64,000 bases of DNA from Streptomyces sp. R44 (GTDB lineage Bacteria; Actinomycetota; Actinomycetes; Streptomycetales; Streptomycetaceae), in the NCBI RefSeq assembly GCF_041053105.1, contig NZ_CP163444.1, positions 5,828,001 through 5,892,000 on the forward strand. Direction: 5' to 3'. The position numbers were made by a program, and so were the translations under genes. Under the pieces are notes generated by a model, which saw only the letters and a program-made list of their open reading frames with translations, was not told where the DNA came from and ran no database searches. Positions 37,645 through 45,633 of the stretch are shown one piece after another (positions within the stretch are counted from its first letter, which is position 1; each line of letters opens with the position of its first letter).

Positions 37645-38367
37645 ATGGGTCTCTACATCGAGACACGCGTGCGCGCGGATCTGGAGACGCTCTGGGAACG
37701 CACGCAGGAACCCGACCGCCACCAGCGGTGGGACCTGCGGTTCACGGAGATCTCCTACCTCCCGCGCGCCGAGGGCGAGCCCCAGCACTTCCGCTACGCG
37801 ACCCGCGTCCTGCCCTTCCTGGCCGTCGCCGGCACCGGTGTCTCCGCGGGGGAGCGCCACCGGGCCGGCGGCGACCGGGTCTCCGCCCTCCGGTTCGCCT
37901 CGCCGCACCCGCTCTCGCTCCTCGCCGAGGGCAGCGGGTACTGGCGGTACGTGCCCACCCCGGACGGCATCCGCTTCCTGACCGGATACGACTACCGGCC
38001 CCGCCGGGGCCGCCCCGGGAAGCTCGCCGACCGGCTCCTCCTCCGGCCCCTCATGGGCTGGGCCACCGCCTGGTCCTTCGACCGGCTGCGGCTCTGGTGC
38101 GAGGACGGGATCACCCCCGAGCGCTCCCGCGACCGCTGGCTCCTCGAACTCGCCGTCCGGATCCTGCTCGTGGCCGTGCCCTGGACCGCCACCGCCCTGC
38201 CGCTCGGGCTCGTGTCGTTCGCCGCCCTCCCGCTCACCGTCCTCGGGCTCGCCCTCGCCGTCCTCGTACCGCCGTCGTCGCGCGCGCCCGCGGCCCGGCG
38301 CTGTCTGCGCACCCCGCCCGCCCGCCACCGGGAGCCCCGGCTCCTCGCCACCCTGGAGCAGCCGTGA
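37645..38367 (+). CDS. SRPBCC-fold protein with C-terminal membrane segment
   Basis: A 240-residue protein. Its first about 150 residues have the START/SRPBCC lipid-pocket pattern (MGLYIETRVRADLETLWERTQEPDRHQRWDLRFTEISYLP). Two hydrophobic helices follow near 168-215 (AVRILLVAVPWTATALPLGLVSF, LPLTVLGLALAVLVPP). It probably binds a hydrophobic ligand at the membrane. It is the first gene of a coupled operon with a DUF4166 gene and tetR. ATG 37645 follows GGGAGAAG. Confidence 0.8.
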   Translation: MGLYIETRVRADLETLWERTQEPDRHQRWDLRFTEISYLPRAEGEPQHFRYATRVLPFLAVAGTGVSAGERHRAGGDRVSALRFASPHPLSLLAEGSGYWRYVPTPDGIRFLTGYDYRPRRGRPGKLADRLLLRPLMGWATAWSFDRLRLWCEDGITPERSRDRWLLELAVRILLVAVPWTATALPLGLVSFAALPLTVLGLALAVLVPPSSRAPAARRCLRTPPARHREPRLLATLEQP

Positions 38368-39047
38368 CCTCGATCTTCCGCACCGCCATGGGGGACGCCC
38401 AGTTCGAGCGGCTCCACCCCGAGCTCCAGCGGCGCTTCTCGGTCGGGCTCGCGAGCGGCGAGCTGTGCGTCGGCCGCGGCGTCATGGACCGGATCTGGCA
38501 CGGCAGGGCCTTCGTGAAGCCCTTCCTCGCGCTCGGCGGACTGCGGAACATCCTGCTGCCCCGCACCGGCCGCGACGTCCCCTTCACCATCGAGAACGTC
38601 CCGTACACCGACTCGTACGGACGGGAGACCGTCACCTTCGTCCGCACCTTCGCCCTGCCCGGCGGCCCCCGCCGCTTCGACGCCACCATGGTCCACAGCC
38701 CCGAGCGGGACTGCGTCCTCGACTACCTCGGCACCCACCAGCACCTCGCCAGCGACCTCCACCCGACCGCCCAGCCCGACGGCTCGCTCCTCATCACCTC
38801 CGGCGAGCACCGCTTCCGGGAGGGCCCGCTCGACGTCCGCGTCCCCGAACTCGTCGGCGGCCGGGCCGAGGTCCGCGAGTCCTTCGACGAGCGCACCGGC
38901 CGCTTCCGCATCGACGTCCGGGTGGTGAACCGCCACTTCGGCCCGCTCTTCGGCTACCACGGCTCGTTCACCGCCACCTACGCCGACGTACGCTCCCGGG
39001 GGGTGCGCGCGGGGCTGCGCCCGGTGCGCGAGGAGGTACGGGTGTGA
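38364..39047 (+). CDS. DUF4166 domain protein
   Basis: A 227-residue soluble protein. DUF4166 features include FERLHPELQRRFSVGLASGELCVGRGVMDRIW near the N-terminus and GRFRIDVRVVNRHFGPLFGYHGSFTATYADV at the C-terminus. Function is unknown; elsewhere the domain accompanies NAD-dependent epimerases or membrane proteins. GTG 38364 overlaps the upstream stop (GTGA), and its own stop overlaps the tetR start in the same way. Confidence 0.85.
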   Translation: MTSIFRTAMGDAQFERLHPELQRRFSVGLASGELCVGRGVMDRIWHGRAFVKPFLALGGLRNILLPRTGRDVPFTIENVPYTDSYGRETVTFVRTFALPGGPRRFDATMVHSPERDCVLDYLGTHQHLASDLHPTAQPDGSLLITSGEHRFREGPLDVRVPELVGGRAEVRESFDERTGRFRIDVRVVNRHFGPLFGYHGSFTATYADVRSRGVRAGLRPVREEVRV

Positions 39048-39718
39048 GCGGGCGGACCGCGGCGGGGGCGAAGGCGCAGGACGCCAGGAGCCAGGAGACC
39101 CGGGAGAAACTGCTCGACGGCGCCCTGCGCACGCTCGTCGAGCAGGGCATCACCAAGGCCTCCGCGCGCGCGATCGCGACCACCGCCGGGGTCAACCAGG
39201 CCCTGGTCTTCTACCACTTCGGCTCCGTCGACGAGCTGCTCTCCGCCGCCTGCCGGCACGGCGCCGAGCTGCGGGTGGCCCGCCACCGGGAGCGGCTGCG
39301 CTCCGTGTCCAGCCTCTCCGAACTGCTCGCCTTCGGGCGCGAGATGCACGAGGAGGAGCGGGACGCCGGCCATGTCGCCGTCCTCGGGCAGCTGCTCGCC
39401 GGCGCCCAGACCCACCCCCGGCTCGCCCCGGCCACGGCCGCCGGGCTCGACCTGTGGATCGCCGAGATCGAGGAGGTCCTCGTCCGCGTCCTCGCCGGGA
39501 CGCCGCTCGCCGAGTTCACCGACCCCGCCGGGCTCGCCCGCGCGGTCGCCGCCTCCTTCGTCGGGCTCGAACTCTACGAAGGGGTCGACCCGGCGGGCGC
39601 GGAGGCCGCGCTCACGGCGCTGGAGCAGCTCGGCGCCCTGATGGCCGCGGTCGAGGAGCTGAACCCGGTGGCGCGGAAGGCCGTCACGTACACGCTGCGG
39701 CGCCGTCTGGAGCCCTGA
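39044..39718 (+). CDS. TetR family regulator, probable autorepressor of the operon
   Basis: A 224-residue protein. The N-terminal HTH reads ETREKLLDGALRTLVEQGITKASARAIATTAGVNQALVFYHFGSVDELL, followed by a helical ligand domain. It is third in a GTGA-coupled operon whose promoter is flanked by two palindromes, so it most likely represses its own operon and responds to a ligand handled by the SRPBCC/DUF4166 proteins. It ends 3 bp before the convergent ArsR-type gene. Confidence 0.92.
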   Translation: MSGRTAAGAKAQDARSQETREKLLDGALRTLVEQGITKASARAIATTAGVNQALVFYHFGSVDELLSAACRHGAELRVARHRERLRSVSSLSELLAFGREMHEEERDAGHVAVLGQLLAGAQTHPRLAPATAAGLDLWIAEIEEVLVRVLAGTPLAEFTDPAGLARAVAASFVGLELYEGVDPAGAEAALTALEQLGALMAAVEELNPVARKAVTYTLRRRLEP

Positions 39719-39721
39719 GGC

Positions 39722-40714
39722 TCAGCCCGGATCGGGCTGCGACAGCGCGATGCCCAACGGCGTCCGCTCGTACAGCACCTGGTGGCCGTACCGGCGCGAG
39801 GTCAGCAGCCCCGCGTCCCGCAGCACCGTCAGATGCGCGGAGACCGACGAGGGCGCCCGGCCGAGGAGATGGGCCAGAGCCGTCGTCCCCATCGGCTCGG
39901 CCAGGGCGCACAGGACGTTCGCCCGCACCGGCCCGAGCAGCCGGGCCAGCGCCTCCGGCGTGCGGTCGCCGGCCTCCGACCAGAGCCCGCCGATCCCGCG
40001 CGCCGGATAGACCACCGTCGGCTGCCACGGCGGATCGAAGCCGCTCACCACGTCCGGCCAGGTGAAGACCGACGGCATCAGGACCAGACCCTGCCCGTCC
40101 AGCGGCCGGTCGTGCTCCCCGGGATAGTCCACCCGGAGCGTGGCCGTCTCCGCCGCCCAGTCGAAGGCCGGATGCAGTTCGCCGAGCAGCCGTTCGAGCC
40201 CGCCCTCCGCGAGCCGCCGCGAGTGGTACGCCACGTCCGCCTCCAGGAGCGCGCGCAGCCGAGGCCACTCGGGCGCGACCAGGGCCTCCCAGGCGTCCCG
40301 GAGCAGATCGGCGAGCCGGGCGACCGCGCCCGCGGGATCGGCGAGCACCCGGCGCCCCTCCGCCGTGTCCGCCGCACCCGGCGTCTCGGCGAGCGCCCGC
40401 TCGAAGTCGTCCAGGGCGAGCGCCGGGTCGGTGTCCCGTACGGCCGCGATCTCCTCCTCGATGGAGGCGGCGGGGCGGAGCGGGGGCGGATAGAGGAAGT
40501 CCGGGCTGTGCCCGCGCAGCGGCATCAGCAGCTGAAGCGGTGCGAGGTCGACCCCGCGGGCGGCGCCCGCGATCCGCCGCATCCACGGCAGGTGGTAGCC
40601 CTGCTTCTCGGGCCGCGCGAGGACCCGCACGGCGGAGTGCGTCTCCCAGAGCGGCGAGATCGCGAACCGGATCCGCAGCGGGTCGGCCTCGCCGAAACGC
40701 AGGTGGTACGGCAC
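39722..40714 (-). CDS. ArsR-type HTH regulator with N-terminal DUF5937-like domain
   Basis: A 330-residue regulator. The first about 240 residues are a conserved domain beginning MPYHLRFGEADPLRIRFAISPLWETHSAVRVLARP. The C-terminal winged helix is GPVRANVLCALAEPMGTTALAHLLGRAPSSVSAHLTVLRDAGLLTSRRYGHQVLYERT. No metal-binding cysteines are visible, so it is not a classical metal sensor. It is divergent from the MFS transporter gene (83 bp), which it may control. Confidence 0.88.
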   Translation of the reverse strand: MPYHLRFGEADPLRIRFAISPLWETHSAVRVLARPEKQGYHLPWMRRIAGAARGVDLAPLQLLMPLRGHSPDFLYPPPLRPAASIEEEIAAVRDTDPALALDDFERALAETPGAADTAEGRRVLADPAGAVARLADLLRDAWEALVAPEWPRLRALLEADVAYHSRRLAEGGLERLLGELHPAFDWAAETATLRVDYPGEHDRPLDGQGLVLMPSVFTWPDVVSGFDPPWQPTVVYPARGIGGLWSEAGDRTPEALARLLGPVRANVLCALAEPMGTTALAHLLGRAPSSVSAHLTVLRDAGLLTSRRYGHQVLYERTPLGIALSQPDPG

Positions 40715-40797
40715 GGGGCCCTCCGAGGGATGCGGCAGAACATTCGCCTGGAGCCGAAAGTCTAGGGCCCGGTAGCCGCGCCGGGCACGCTGCGTCC

Positions 40798-42153
40798 ATG
40801 CCCGAGAACACCACCCGGGCGCCGGCCACGGCGCCCGCGCCCGCCCCTGCCCCCGAACCGAGCGCCCCGCACGGCATCACCGCCGCCACCGCCACCGCCA
40901 CCGCCACCGCCACCGTTCCCGCTCCGGCGCCCGCTCCCGCGTCTCCCGGCTACCGTGCCGTCTTCGCCGTGCGGGAGTTCCGGTTCGTGTTCGTGGCGCA
41001 TCTGTTCTCGCTGCTCGGCGTCGTCGTCAGTGAGCTCGCGCTCACCGTGCTCGTGTACGACATGACACGGTCGCCGCTGCTCTCCTCACTCACCTTCGCG
41101 CTCGGCTTCCTGCCGTACCTCCTCGGCGGCACCCTCCTCGCCGGGCTCACCGACCGGCTTCCGCCCCGCCGGATCCTCGTCGTCTGCGACCTCGTCTGCG
41201 CCGGCTGCGTCGCGCTCATGGTCGTGCCCGCCACCCCCGTCGCCGTCCTGCTCGTCCTGCGCTGTGCCATCGCCGTCGTCTCGCCCGTCTTCAACGGCAC
41301 CCGCATGGCGACCCTGGCCGACATCCTCGGCGAGGGCGACCTCTTCGTGCTCGGGCGCTCGCTGCTGCGGATCGTGTCGCAGAGCGCCCTGCTCACCGGA
41401 TTCGCCGCCGGCGGCGTCCTCCTCACGGTCGTCCCGCCCCGCGGCGCCCTCGCCGTCACCACCGCCACCTTCCTCGCCTCCGCGCTGCTGCTGCGGCTCG
41501 GCACCGTCCGCCGGCCGGCCAGGGCGGGCGGCGAGACGAGCGGGCTCTCCGGAACCTGGGCCGTGCTGCGGAACCGGCGGGTGCGGGCCCTGATGCTGAT
41601 GTTCTGGGTGCCGCCGCTCTTCGCCGTCGTCCCCGAGGCCCTCGCCGCCCCCTACGCCGACGAGATCGACGTCTCCACCGCCGCCCTCGGCCTCCTCATG
41701 TGCGCCCTGCCCGTCGGGACGATCGCGGGCGAGCTCTTCGCCGGATCGTTCCTCTCCGCCGCGACCCGCTCCCGGATCGTGCTGCCGCTCGCCGTCACCG
41801 GCGTCCTGCCGTACCTCCTGTACGGCCCCCGGCCCGGCGTCGCCCTCGCGGCCGTCGCCCTCTTCCTGGCCGGCGCCACCGGCGCGTACACCCTCGGTCT
41901 GGACGCCTGGTTCGTCGAGGCGGTGCCCGAGGAGCAGCGGGGGAGGGCCATGACGCTGATGTCGGCGGGCATGATGACCGTCCAGGGCGTCGGCATGGCC
42001 GGGGCGGGGATCGCCGCCGAGTTCGCCCCCGTCCACACGGTCGTGGCCGGTTCCGGCGTCGTCGGCACGCTCTGCCTCCTCGCCGCCGCCGCCGAGCTGC
42101 GGGCGACGGGGGGCGGTGGCCCGCGCGGCGACCGAAAGGCGAGACGGGGCTGA
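40798..42153 (+). CDS. MFS transporter
   Basis: A 451-residue major facilitator with about 12 hydrophobic helices after a 50-residue low-complexity Ala/Pro/Thr head. The head is encoded partly by a (GCCACC)n run near 40885-40915. The membrane region begins FRFVFVAHLFSLLGVVVSELALTVLVYDMTRSPLLSSL, with the MFS loop DRLPPRRILVVCDL. The family resembles macrolide-type efflux MFS proteins. The substrate is unknown. It is divergent from a DUF5937-like regulator. ATG 40798 has no strong ribosome site. Confidence 0.9.
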   Translation: MPENTTRAPATAPAPAPAPEPSAPHGITAATATATATATVPAPAPAPASPGYRAVFAVREFRFVFVAHLFSLLGVVVSELALTVLVYDMTRSPLLSSLTFALGFLPYLLGGTLLAGLTDRLPPRRILVVCDLVCAGCVALMVVPATPVAVLLVLRCAIAVVSPVFNGTRMATLADILGEGDLFVLGRSLLRIVSQSALLTGFAAGGVLLTVVPPRGALAVTTATFLASALLLRLGTVRRPARAGGETSGLSGTWAVLRNRRVRALMLMFWVPPLFAVVPEALAAPYADEIDVSTAALGLLMCALPVGTIAGELFAGSFLSAATRSRIVLPLAVTGVLPYLLYGPRPGVALAAVALFLAGATGAYTLGLDAWFVEAVPEEQRGRAMTLMSAGMMTVQGVGMAGAGIAAEFAPVHTVVAGSGVVGTLCLLAAAAELRATGGGGPRGDRKARRG

Positions 42154-42178
42154 CCGGCATATGACCAGTCGGTATGGT
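42150..42178 (+). promoter_or_regulatory. Leaderless promoter of the MarR gene
   Basis: CTGACC (42150-42155), 17 bp, TATGGT (42173-42178) ends 6 nt before GTG 42185. The MarR mRNA would therefore start at or near its first codon. The -35 overlaps the MFS stop codon. Confidence 0.6.
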
Positions 42179-42184
42179 CGACGG

Positions 42185-42694
42185 GTGCCGAAGCCGCTCA
42201 GTCTCCCCTTCGACCCCATCGCCCGAGCCGACGAACTCTGGCAGAAGCGCTGGGGCCCGGTCCCCTCGATGGCCGCGATCACCTCGATCATGCGCGCCCA
42301 CCAGATCCTCCTCGCGGAGGTCGACGCCGTGGTCAAGCCGTACGGGCTGACCTTCGCGCGGTACGAGGCCCTGGTCCTGCTCACCTTCTCCAAGGCCGGT
42401 GAGCTGCCGATGTCGAAGATCGGCGAGCGGCTCATGGTCCACCCCACGTCCGTGACGAACACGGTGGACCGGCTCGTGAAGTCCGGTCTCGTCGCCAAGC
42501 GCCCCAACCCCAACGACGGGCGCGGAACCCTCGCCTCCATCACCGAGAAGGGCCGCGAGGTCGTCGAGGCCGCGACCCGCGACCTGATGGAGATGGACTT
42601 CGGGCTCGGCGCGTACGACGCCGAGGAGTGCGCCGAGATCTTCGCCCTCCTGCGCCCCCTCCGGGTCGCCGCGCACGACTTCGACGAGGGGTAG
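42185..42694 (+). CDS. MarR family transcriptional regulator
   Basis: A 169-residue winged-helix protein. Its core is LTFARYEALVLLTFSKAGELPMSKIGERLMVHPTSVTNTVDRLVKSGLVAKRPNPNDGRGTLASITEKGREV. The recognition helix HPTSVTNTVDRLV and wing DGRG are typical. GTG 42185 is preferred because a promoter ends 6 nt upstream; ATG 42161 would place the -10 inside the coding region. It reads toward the DUF3817 and icmA genes. Confidence 0.9.
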   Translation: MPKPLSLPFDPIARADELWQKRWGPVPSMAAITSIMRAHQILLAEVDAVVKPYGLTFARYEALVLLTFSKAGELPMSKIGERLMVHPTSVTNTVDRLVKSGLVAKRPNPNDGRGTLASITEKGREVVEAATRDLMEMDFGLGAYDAEECAEIFALLRPLRVAAHDFDEG

Positions 42695-42715
42695 GCTTCG
42701 TCGCGGGTCAGTCCG

Positions 42716-42805
42716 CCGCTCCCCGCCGATGCGGGGATGGTCCCCTCCTTTGGGTCCTGGTGTGCGGTACCACACCCTGCTCCCCGCGGCAGCGGGGATT
42801 TTTCG
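42716..42805 (+). CRISPR. Possible one-spacer type I-E-like CRISPR remnant
   Basis: A 29-nt unit at 42716-42744 (CCGCTCCCCGCCGATGCGG then GGATGGTCCC) recurs in degenerate form at 42777-42805. Twenty-one of 29 positions are identical and the period is exactly 61 nt. The 32-nt interval (42745-42776) fits a type I-E spacer, and the CTCCCCGC-loop-GCGGGGAT core ending GGTCCC is typical of actinobacterial type I-E repeats. No cas gene is in the window. Alternative: two terminator-like hairpins, since the second is followed by ATTTTT. Confidence 0.4.
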
Positions 42806-42824
42806 GGCGGTTACGCTCGTAGCC

Positions 42825-43157
42825 ATGAAATCCAGCGTGCTGACCCGCTACCGCGTCATGGCGTACGTGACCGCGGTCATGCTCCTCATCCTTTGTGCCT
42901 GCATGGTCGCCAAGTACGGCTTCGGCGTCGGCGAGGACCTGACCTTCGCGGTCTCCCAGCTTCACGGCGTCCTCTACATCATCTACCTCGTGGTCGCCTT
43001 CGACCTGGGCTCCAAGGCCAAGTGGCCCTTCGGCAAGCTGATCTGGATCTTGATCAGCGGCACCATCCCGACCGCCGCGTTCTTCGTCGAGCGCAAGGTC
43101 GTCGCCGAGACGCTTCCGCTGGTCAGCGGCGCGCAGACGGCCCCGGTCAACGCCTGA
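42825..43157 (+). CDS. DUF3817 membrane protein (copy 2)
   Basis: A 110-residue protein with three hydrophobic segments (MAYVTAVMLLILCACMVAKYGFG, LHGVLYIIYLVVAFDL, LIWILISGTIPTAAFFVERKV). It shows the DUF3817 signature RYRVMAYVTAVML...LHGVLYIIY...IPTAAFFVERK. It is related to the copy at 36854 but not co-located with a thiamine-binding gene. TACGCT at 42812-42817 ends 7 nt before the ATG, so a leaderless start is plausible. A terminator follows. Confidence 0.88.
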   Translation: MKSSVLTRYRVMAYVTAVMLLILCACMVAKYGFGVGEDLTFAVSQLHGVLYIIYLVVAFDLGSKAKWPFGKLIWILISGTIPTAAFFVERKVVAETLPLVSGAQTAPVNA

Positions 43158-43164
43158 GCAGTCA

Positions 43165-43189
43165 CCCCCGCACTGATGTGCGGGGGTTT
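43165..43189 (+). terminator. Intrinsic terminator
   Basis: CCCCCGCAC (43165-43173), loop TGAT, GTGCGGGGG (43178-43186), then TTT. It ends the DUF3817 transcript. Confidence 0.8.
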
Positions 43190-43199
43190 GCCATCGACA

Positions 43200-43221
43200 T
43201 TTACTAGGACGTCCTAGTAAA
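43200..43221. promoter_or_regulatory. Perfect 22-bp palindromic operator upstream of icmA
   Basis: TTTACTAGGAC (43200-43210) is followed directly by its exact complement GTCCTAGTAAA (43211-43221). The site lies 8 bp before the icmA start and after a TTGCCA -35-like element (43188-43193). It is a likely TetR-type operator; the TetR gene just past icmA is the obvious candidate. Confidence 0.7.
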
Positions 43222-43229
43222 TTCGAAGC

Positions 43230-44930
43230 ATGGACGCTGACGCCATCGAGGAAGGCCGCCGACGCTGGCAGGCCCGTTACGACAAGGCCCGCAAGCGGGA
43301 CGCCGACTTCACCACGCTCTCCGGCGACGCCGTCGAGCCGGTCTACGGGCCCCGGCCCGGCGACACCTACGAGGGGTTCGAGCGCATCGGCTGGCCCGGC
43401 GAGTACCCCTTCACCCGGGGACTCCACCCGACCGGCTACCGGGGCAGGACCTGGACCATCCGCCAGTTCGCCGGCTTCGGCAACGCCGAGCAGACCAACG
43501 AGCGCTACAAGATGATCCTGGCCGCCGGCGGCGGCGGCCTCTCCGTCGCCTTCGACATGCCCACCCTCATGGGCCGCGACTCGGACGACCCCCGCTCCCT
43601 CGGCGAGGTCGGCCACTGCGGCGTCGCCATCGACTCCGCCGCCGACATGGAGGTCCTCTTCAAGGACATCCCGCTCGGGGACGTCACCACCTCCATGACG
43701 ATCTCCGGGCCCGCCGTCCCGGTCTTCTGCATGTACCTGGTCGCCGCCGAGCGCCAGGGCGTCGACCCGGGCGTCCTCAACGGCACGCTCCAGACGGACA
43801 TCTTCAAGGAGTACATCGCGCAGAAGGAGTGGCTCTTCGAGCCCGAGCCCCATCTGCGCCTCATCGGCGACCTGATGGAGCACTGCGCGGCGAACATCCC
43901 CGCGTACAAGCCGCTCTCGGTCTCCGGCTACCACATCCGCGAGGCAGGCGCGACGGCCGCGCAGGAGCTGGCGTACACCCTCGCCGACGGCTTCGGCTAC
44001 GTGGAGCTCGGCCTCTCCCGCGGCCTCGACGTCGACGTCTTCGCCCCCGGCCTCTCCTTCTTCTTCGACGCGCACCTCGACTTCTTCGAGGAGATCGCCA
44101 AGTTCCGCGCCGCCCGCCGGATCTGGGCCCGCTGGATGAAGGAGGTCTACGGCGCCAGGACCGACAAGGCCCAGTGGCTCCGCTTCCACACCCAGACCGC
44201 CGGTGTCTCCCTCACCGCCCAGCAGCCGTACAACAACGTCGTACGGACCGCGGTCGAGGCCCTCTCCGCCGTCCTCGGCGGCACCAACTCCCTCCACACC
44301 AACGCCCTCGACGAGACCCTCGCGCTCCCCAGCGAGCAGGCCGCCGAGATCGCGCTCCGCACCCAGCAGGTGCTGATGGAGGAGACCGGCGTCGCCAACG
44401 TCGCCGACCCGCTGGGCGGTTCCTGGTACGTCGAGCAGCTCACCGACCGCATCGAGGCCGACGCCGAGAAGATCTTCGACCAGATCAAGGAGCGCGGCCG
44501 CCGCGCCCACCCGGACGGGCAGCACCCCATCGGCCCGATCACCTCCGGCATCCTGCGCGGCATCGAGGACGGCTGGTTCACCGGCGAGATCGCCGAGTCC
44601 GCCTTCCAGTACCAGCGGTCCCTGGAGAAGGGCGACAAGCGGGTCGTCGGCGTCAACGTCCACCACGGCTCCGTCACCGGCGACCTGGAGATCCTGCGCG
44701 TCAGCCACGAGGTCGAGTGGGAGCAGGTCCGCGTCCTCGGCGAGCGCAAGGGACGCCGCGACGACGCCAAGGTCCGCGCCTCCATCGACGCGATGCTGGC
44801 CGCCGCCCGCGACGGCTCGAACATGATCGCCCCCATGCTGGAGGCCGTCCGCGCCGAGGCCACCCTCGGCGAGATCTGCGACGCCCTGCGCGACGAGTGG
44901 GGCGTCTACACGGAGCCCCCGGGCTTCTAG
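43230..44930 (+). CDS. icmA: Isobutyryl-CoA mutase large subunit
   Basis: Adenosylcobalamin-dependent subunit that isomerises isobutyryl-CoA and n-butyryl-CoA, connecting valine catabolism with butyryl-CoA supply for polyketides. At 566 residues it has the substrate-binding barrel but no C-terminal B12 domain, which in ICM resides on the separate small subunit IcmB (not in this window). The residues that separate ICM from methylmalonyl-CoA mutase are present: F80 in RQFAGFGNAEQTN and Q198 in KEYIAQKEW, where MCM has Tyr and Arg. ATG 43230 begins MDADAIEEGRRRWQ. It is controlled by a palindrome just upstream. Confidence 0.95.
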   Translation: MDADAIEEGRRRWQARYDKARKRDADFTTLSGDAVEPVYGPRPGDTYEGFERIGWPGEYPFTRGLHPTGYRGRTWTIRQFAGFGNAEQTNERYKMILAAGGGGLSVAFDMPTLMGRDSDDPRSLGEVGHCGVAIDSAADMEVLFKDIPLGDVTTSMTISGPAVPVFCMYLVAAERQGVDPGVLNGTLQTDIFKEYIAQKEWLFEPEPHLRLIGDLMEHCAANIPAYKPLSVSGYHIREAGATAAQELAYTLADGFGYVELGLSRGLDVDVFAPGLSFFFDAHLDFFEEIAKFRAARRIWARWMKEVYGARTDKAQWLRFHTQTAGVSLTAQQPYNNVVRTAVEALSAVLGGTNSLHTNALDETLALPSEQAAEIALRTQQVLMEETGVANVADPLGGSWYVEQLTDRIEADAEKIFDQIKERGRRAHPDGQHPIGPITSGILRGIEDGWFTGEIAESAFQYQRSLEKGDKRVVGVNVHHGSVTGDLEILRVSHEVEWEQVRVLGERKGRRDDAKVRASIDAMLAAARDGSNMIAPMLEAVRAEATLGEICDALRDEWGVYTEPPGF

Positions 44931-44949
44931 GCCTGCCTGACCCCGCAGA

Positions 44950-44989
44950 CGGCAGGGGCGGTACGGGAACTCCCGTACCGCCCCTGCCG
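44950..44989. terminator. Bidirectional terminator between icmA and tetR
   Basis: A perfect inverted repeat with 19-bp arms (44950-44968 and 44971-44989), centred on AC, between convergent genes. Confidence 0.9.
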
Positions 44990-45000
44990 CGTCCTCCCGC

Positions 45001-45633
45001 TCAGCCGGCCGCCGCCGCGGCGCCCAGACCGCCCATCAGGAGCGCCGACAGGCGGCCCGCCCAGGGGCCGTCGACCGGCTCGGCGCTGACCAGTGCCCGG
45101 TGCACGACCGCGCCCGCCACGACGTCGAAGATCAGGTCGTCGGTGGCGTCCACGGCCACGGGGTCGAGGTGGTGCGGGAGTTCACCGCGCTGCTGCGCCC
45201 GCTCGCGGCCCGCCAGGACCAGCCGCTTCTGCCGGTCGACTATGGAGGCGCGGATGCGCTCGCGCAGCGGCTCGTCCCGGGTCGACTCGGCCACCACGGC
45301 CATCAGGGCGGTCTTCGTCTCGGGCCGTTCGAGGAGGGCCGCGAACTGCAGCACCACATGCTCGATGTCGGCCTGGAGGGAACCCAGGTCGGGCAGTTCG
45401 AGTTCGTCGAAGAGGACGGCGACGGCGTCCACGACGAGCTCGTTCTTGTTGGCCCAGCGGCGGTAGAGCGTCGTCTTCGCAACGCCGGCGCGGCCGGCCA
45501 CGTCCCCCATCGTGAGCTTGGACCAGCCAAGCTCGACCAGGGCCGCGCGGGTGGCCTCCAGGATGGCCGTGTCGGCCTCCGTGGAGCGGGGGCGCCCGGT
45601 ACGGCCGTTGCGGGGGTTCGTGCGCTTACACAT
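45001..45633 (-). CDS. TetR family transcriptional regulator
   Basis: A 210-residue protein. The HTH reads GRPRSTEADTAILEATRAALVELGWSKLTMGDVAGRAGVAKTTLYRRWANKNELVVDAV, followed by a TetR_C_11-like ligand domain (LGSLQADIEHVVLQFAALLERPETKTALMAVVAESTRD). It is convergent with icmA. It may be the repressor acting at the icmA palindrome and at the GGTATACC element in its own upstream region. ATG 45633 lacks a ribosome site, and TATGGT lies 8 nt before it. Confidence 0.9.
   Translation of the reverse strand: MCKRTNPRNGRTGRPRSTEADTAILEATRAALVELGWSKLTMGDVAGRAGVAKTTLYRRWANKNELVVDAVAVLFDELELPDLGSLQADIEHVVLQFAALLERPETKTALMAVVAESTRDEPLRERIRASIVDRQKRLVLAGRERAQQRGELPHHLDPVAVDATDDLIFDVVAGAVVHRALVSAEPVDGPWAGRLSALLMGGLGAAAAAG

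Noticed and set aside
40880..40920. (GCCACC)n run considered as a regulatory microsatellite
   Set aside because: It lies inside the MFS coding frame and simply encodes an Ala/Thr linker; a frame change would be lethal to the gene but there is no evidence of phase variation.
42777..42805. Second CRISPR-like unit read purely as an intrinsic terminator of marR
   Set aside because: It does have CCCCGC-GGCA-GCGGGG plus ATTTTT and may act so. The 61-nt register and 21/29 match to the first unit, however, are not explained by a terminator alone. Both readings are kept, neither is proven.
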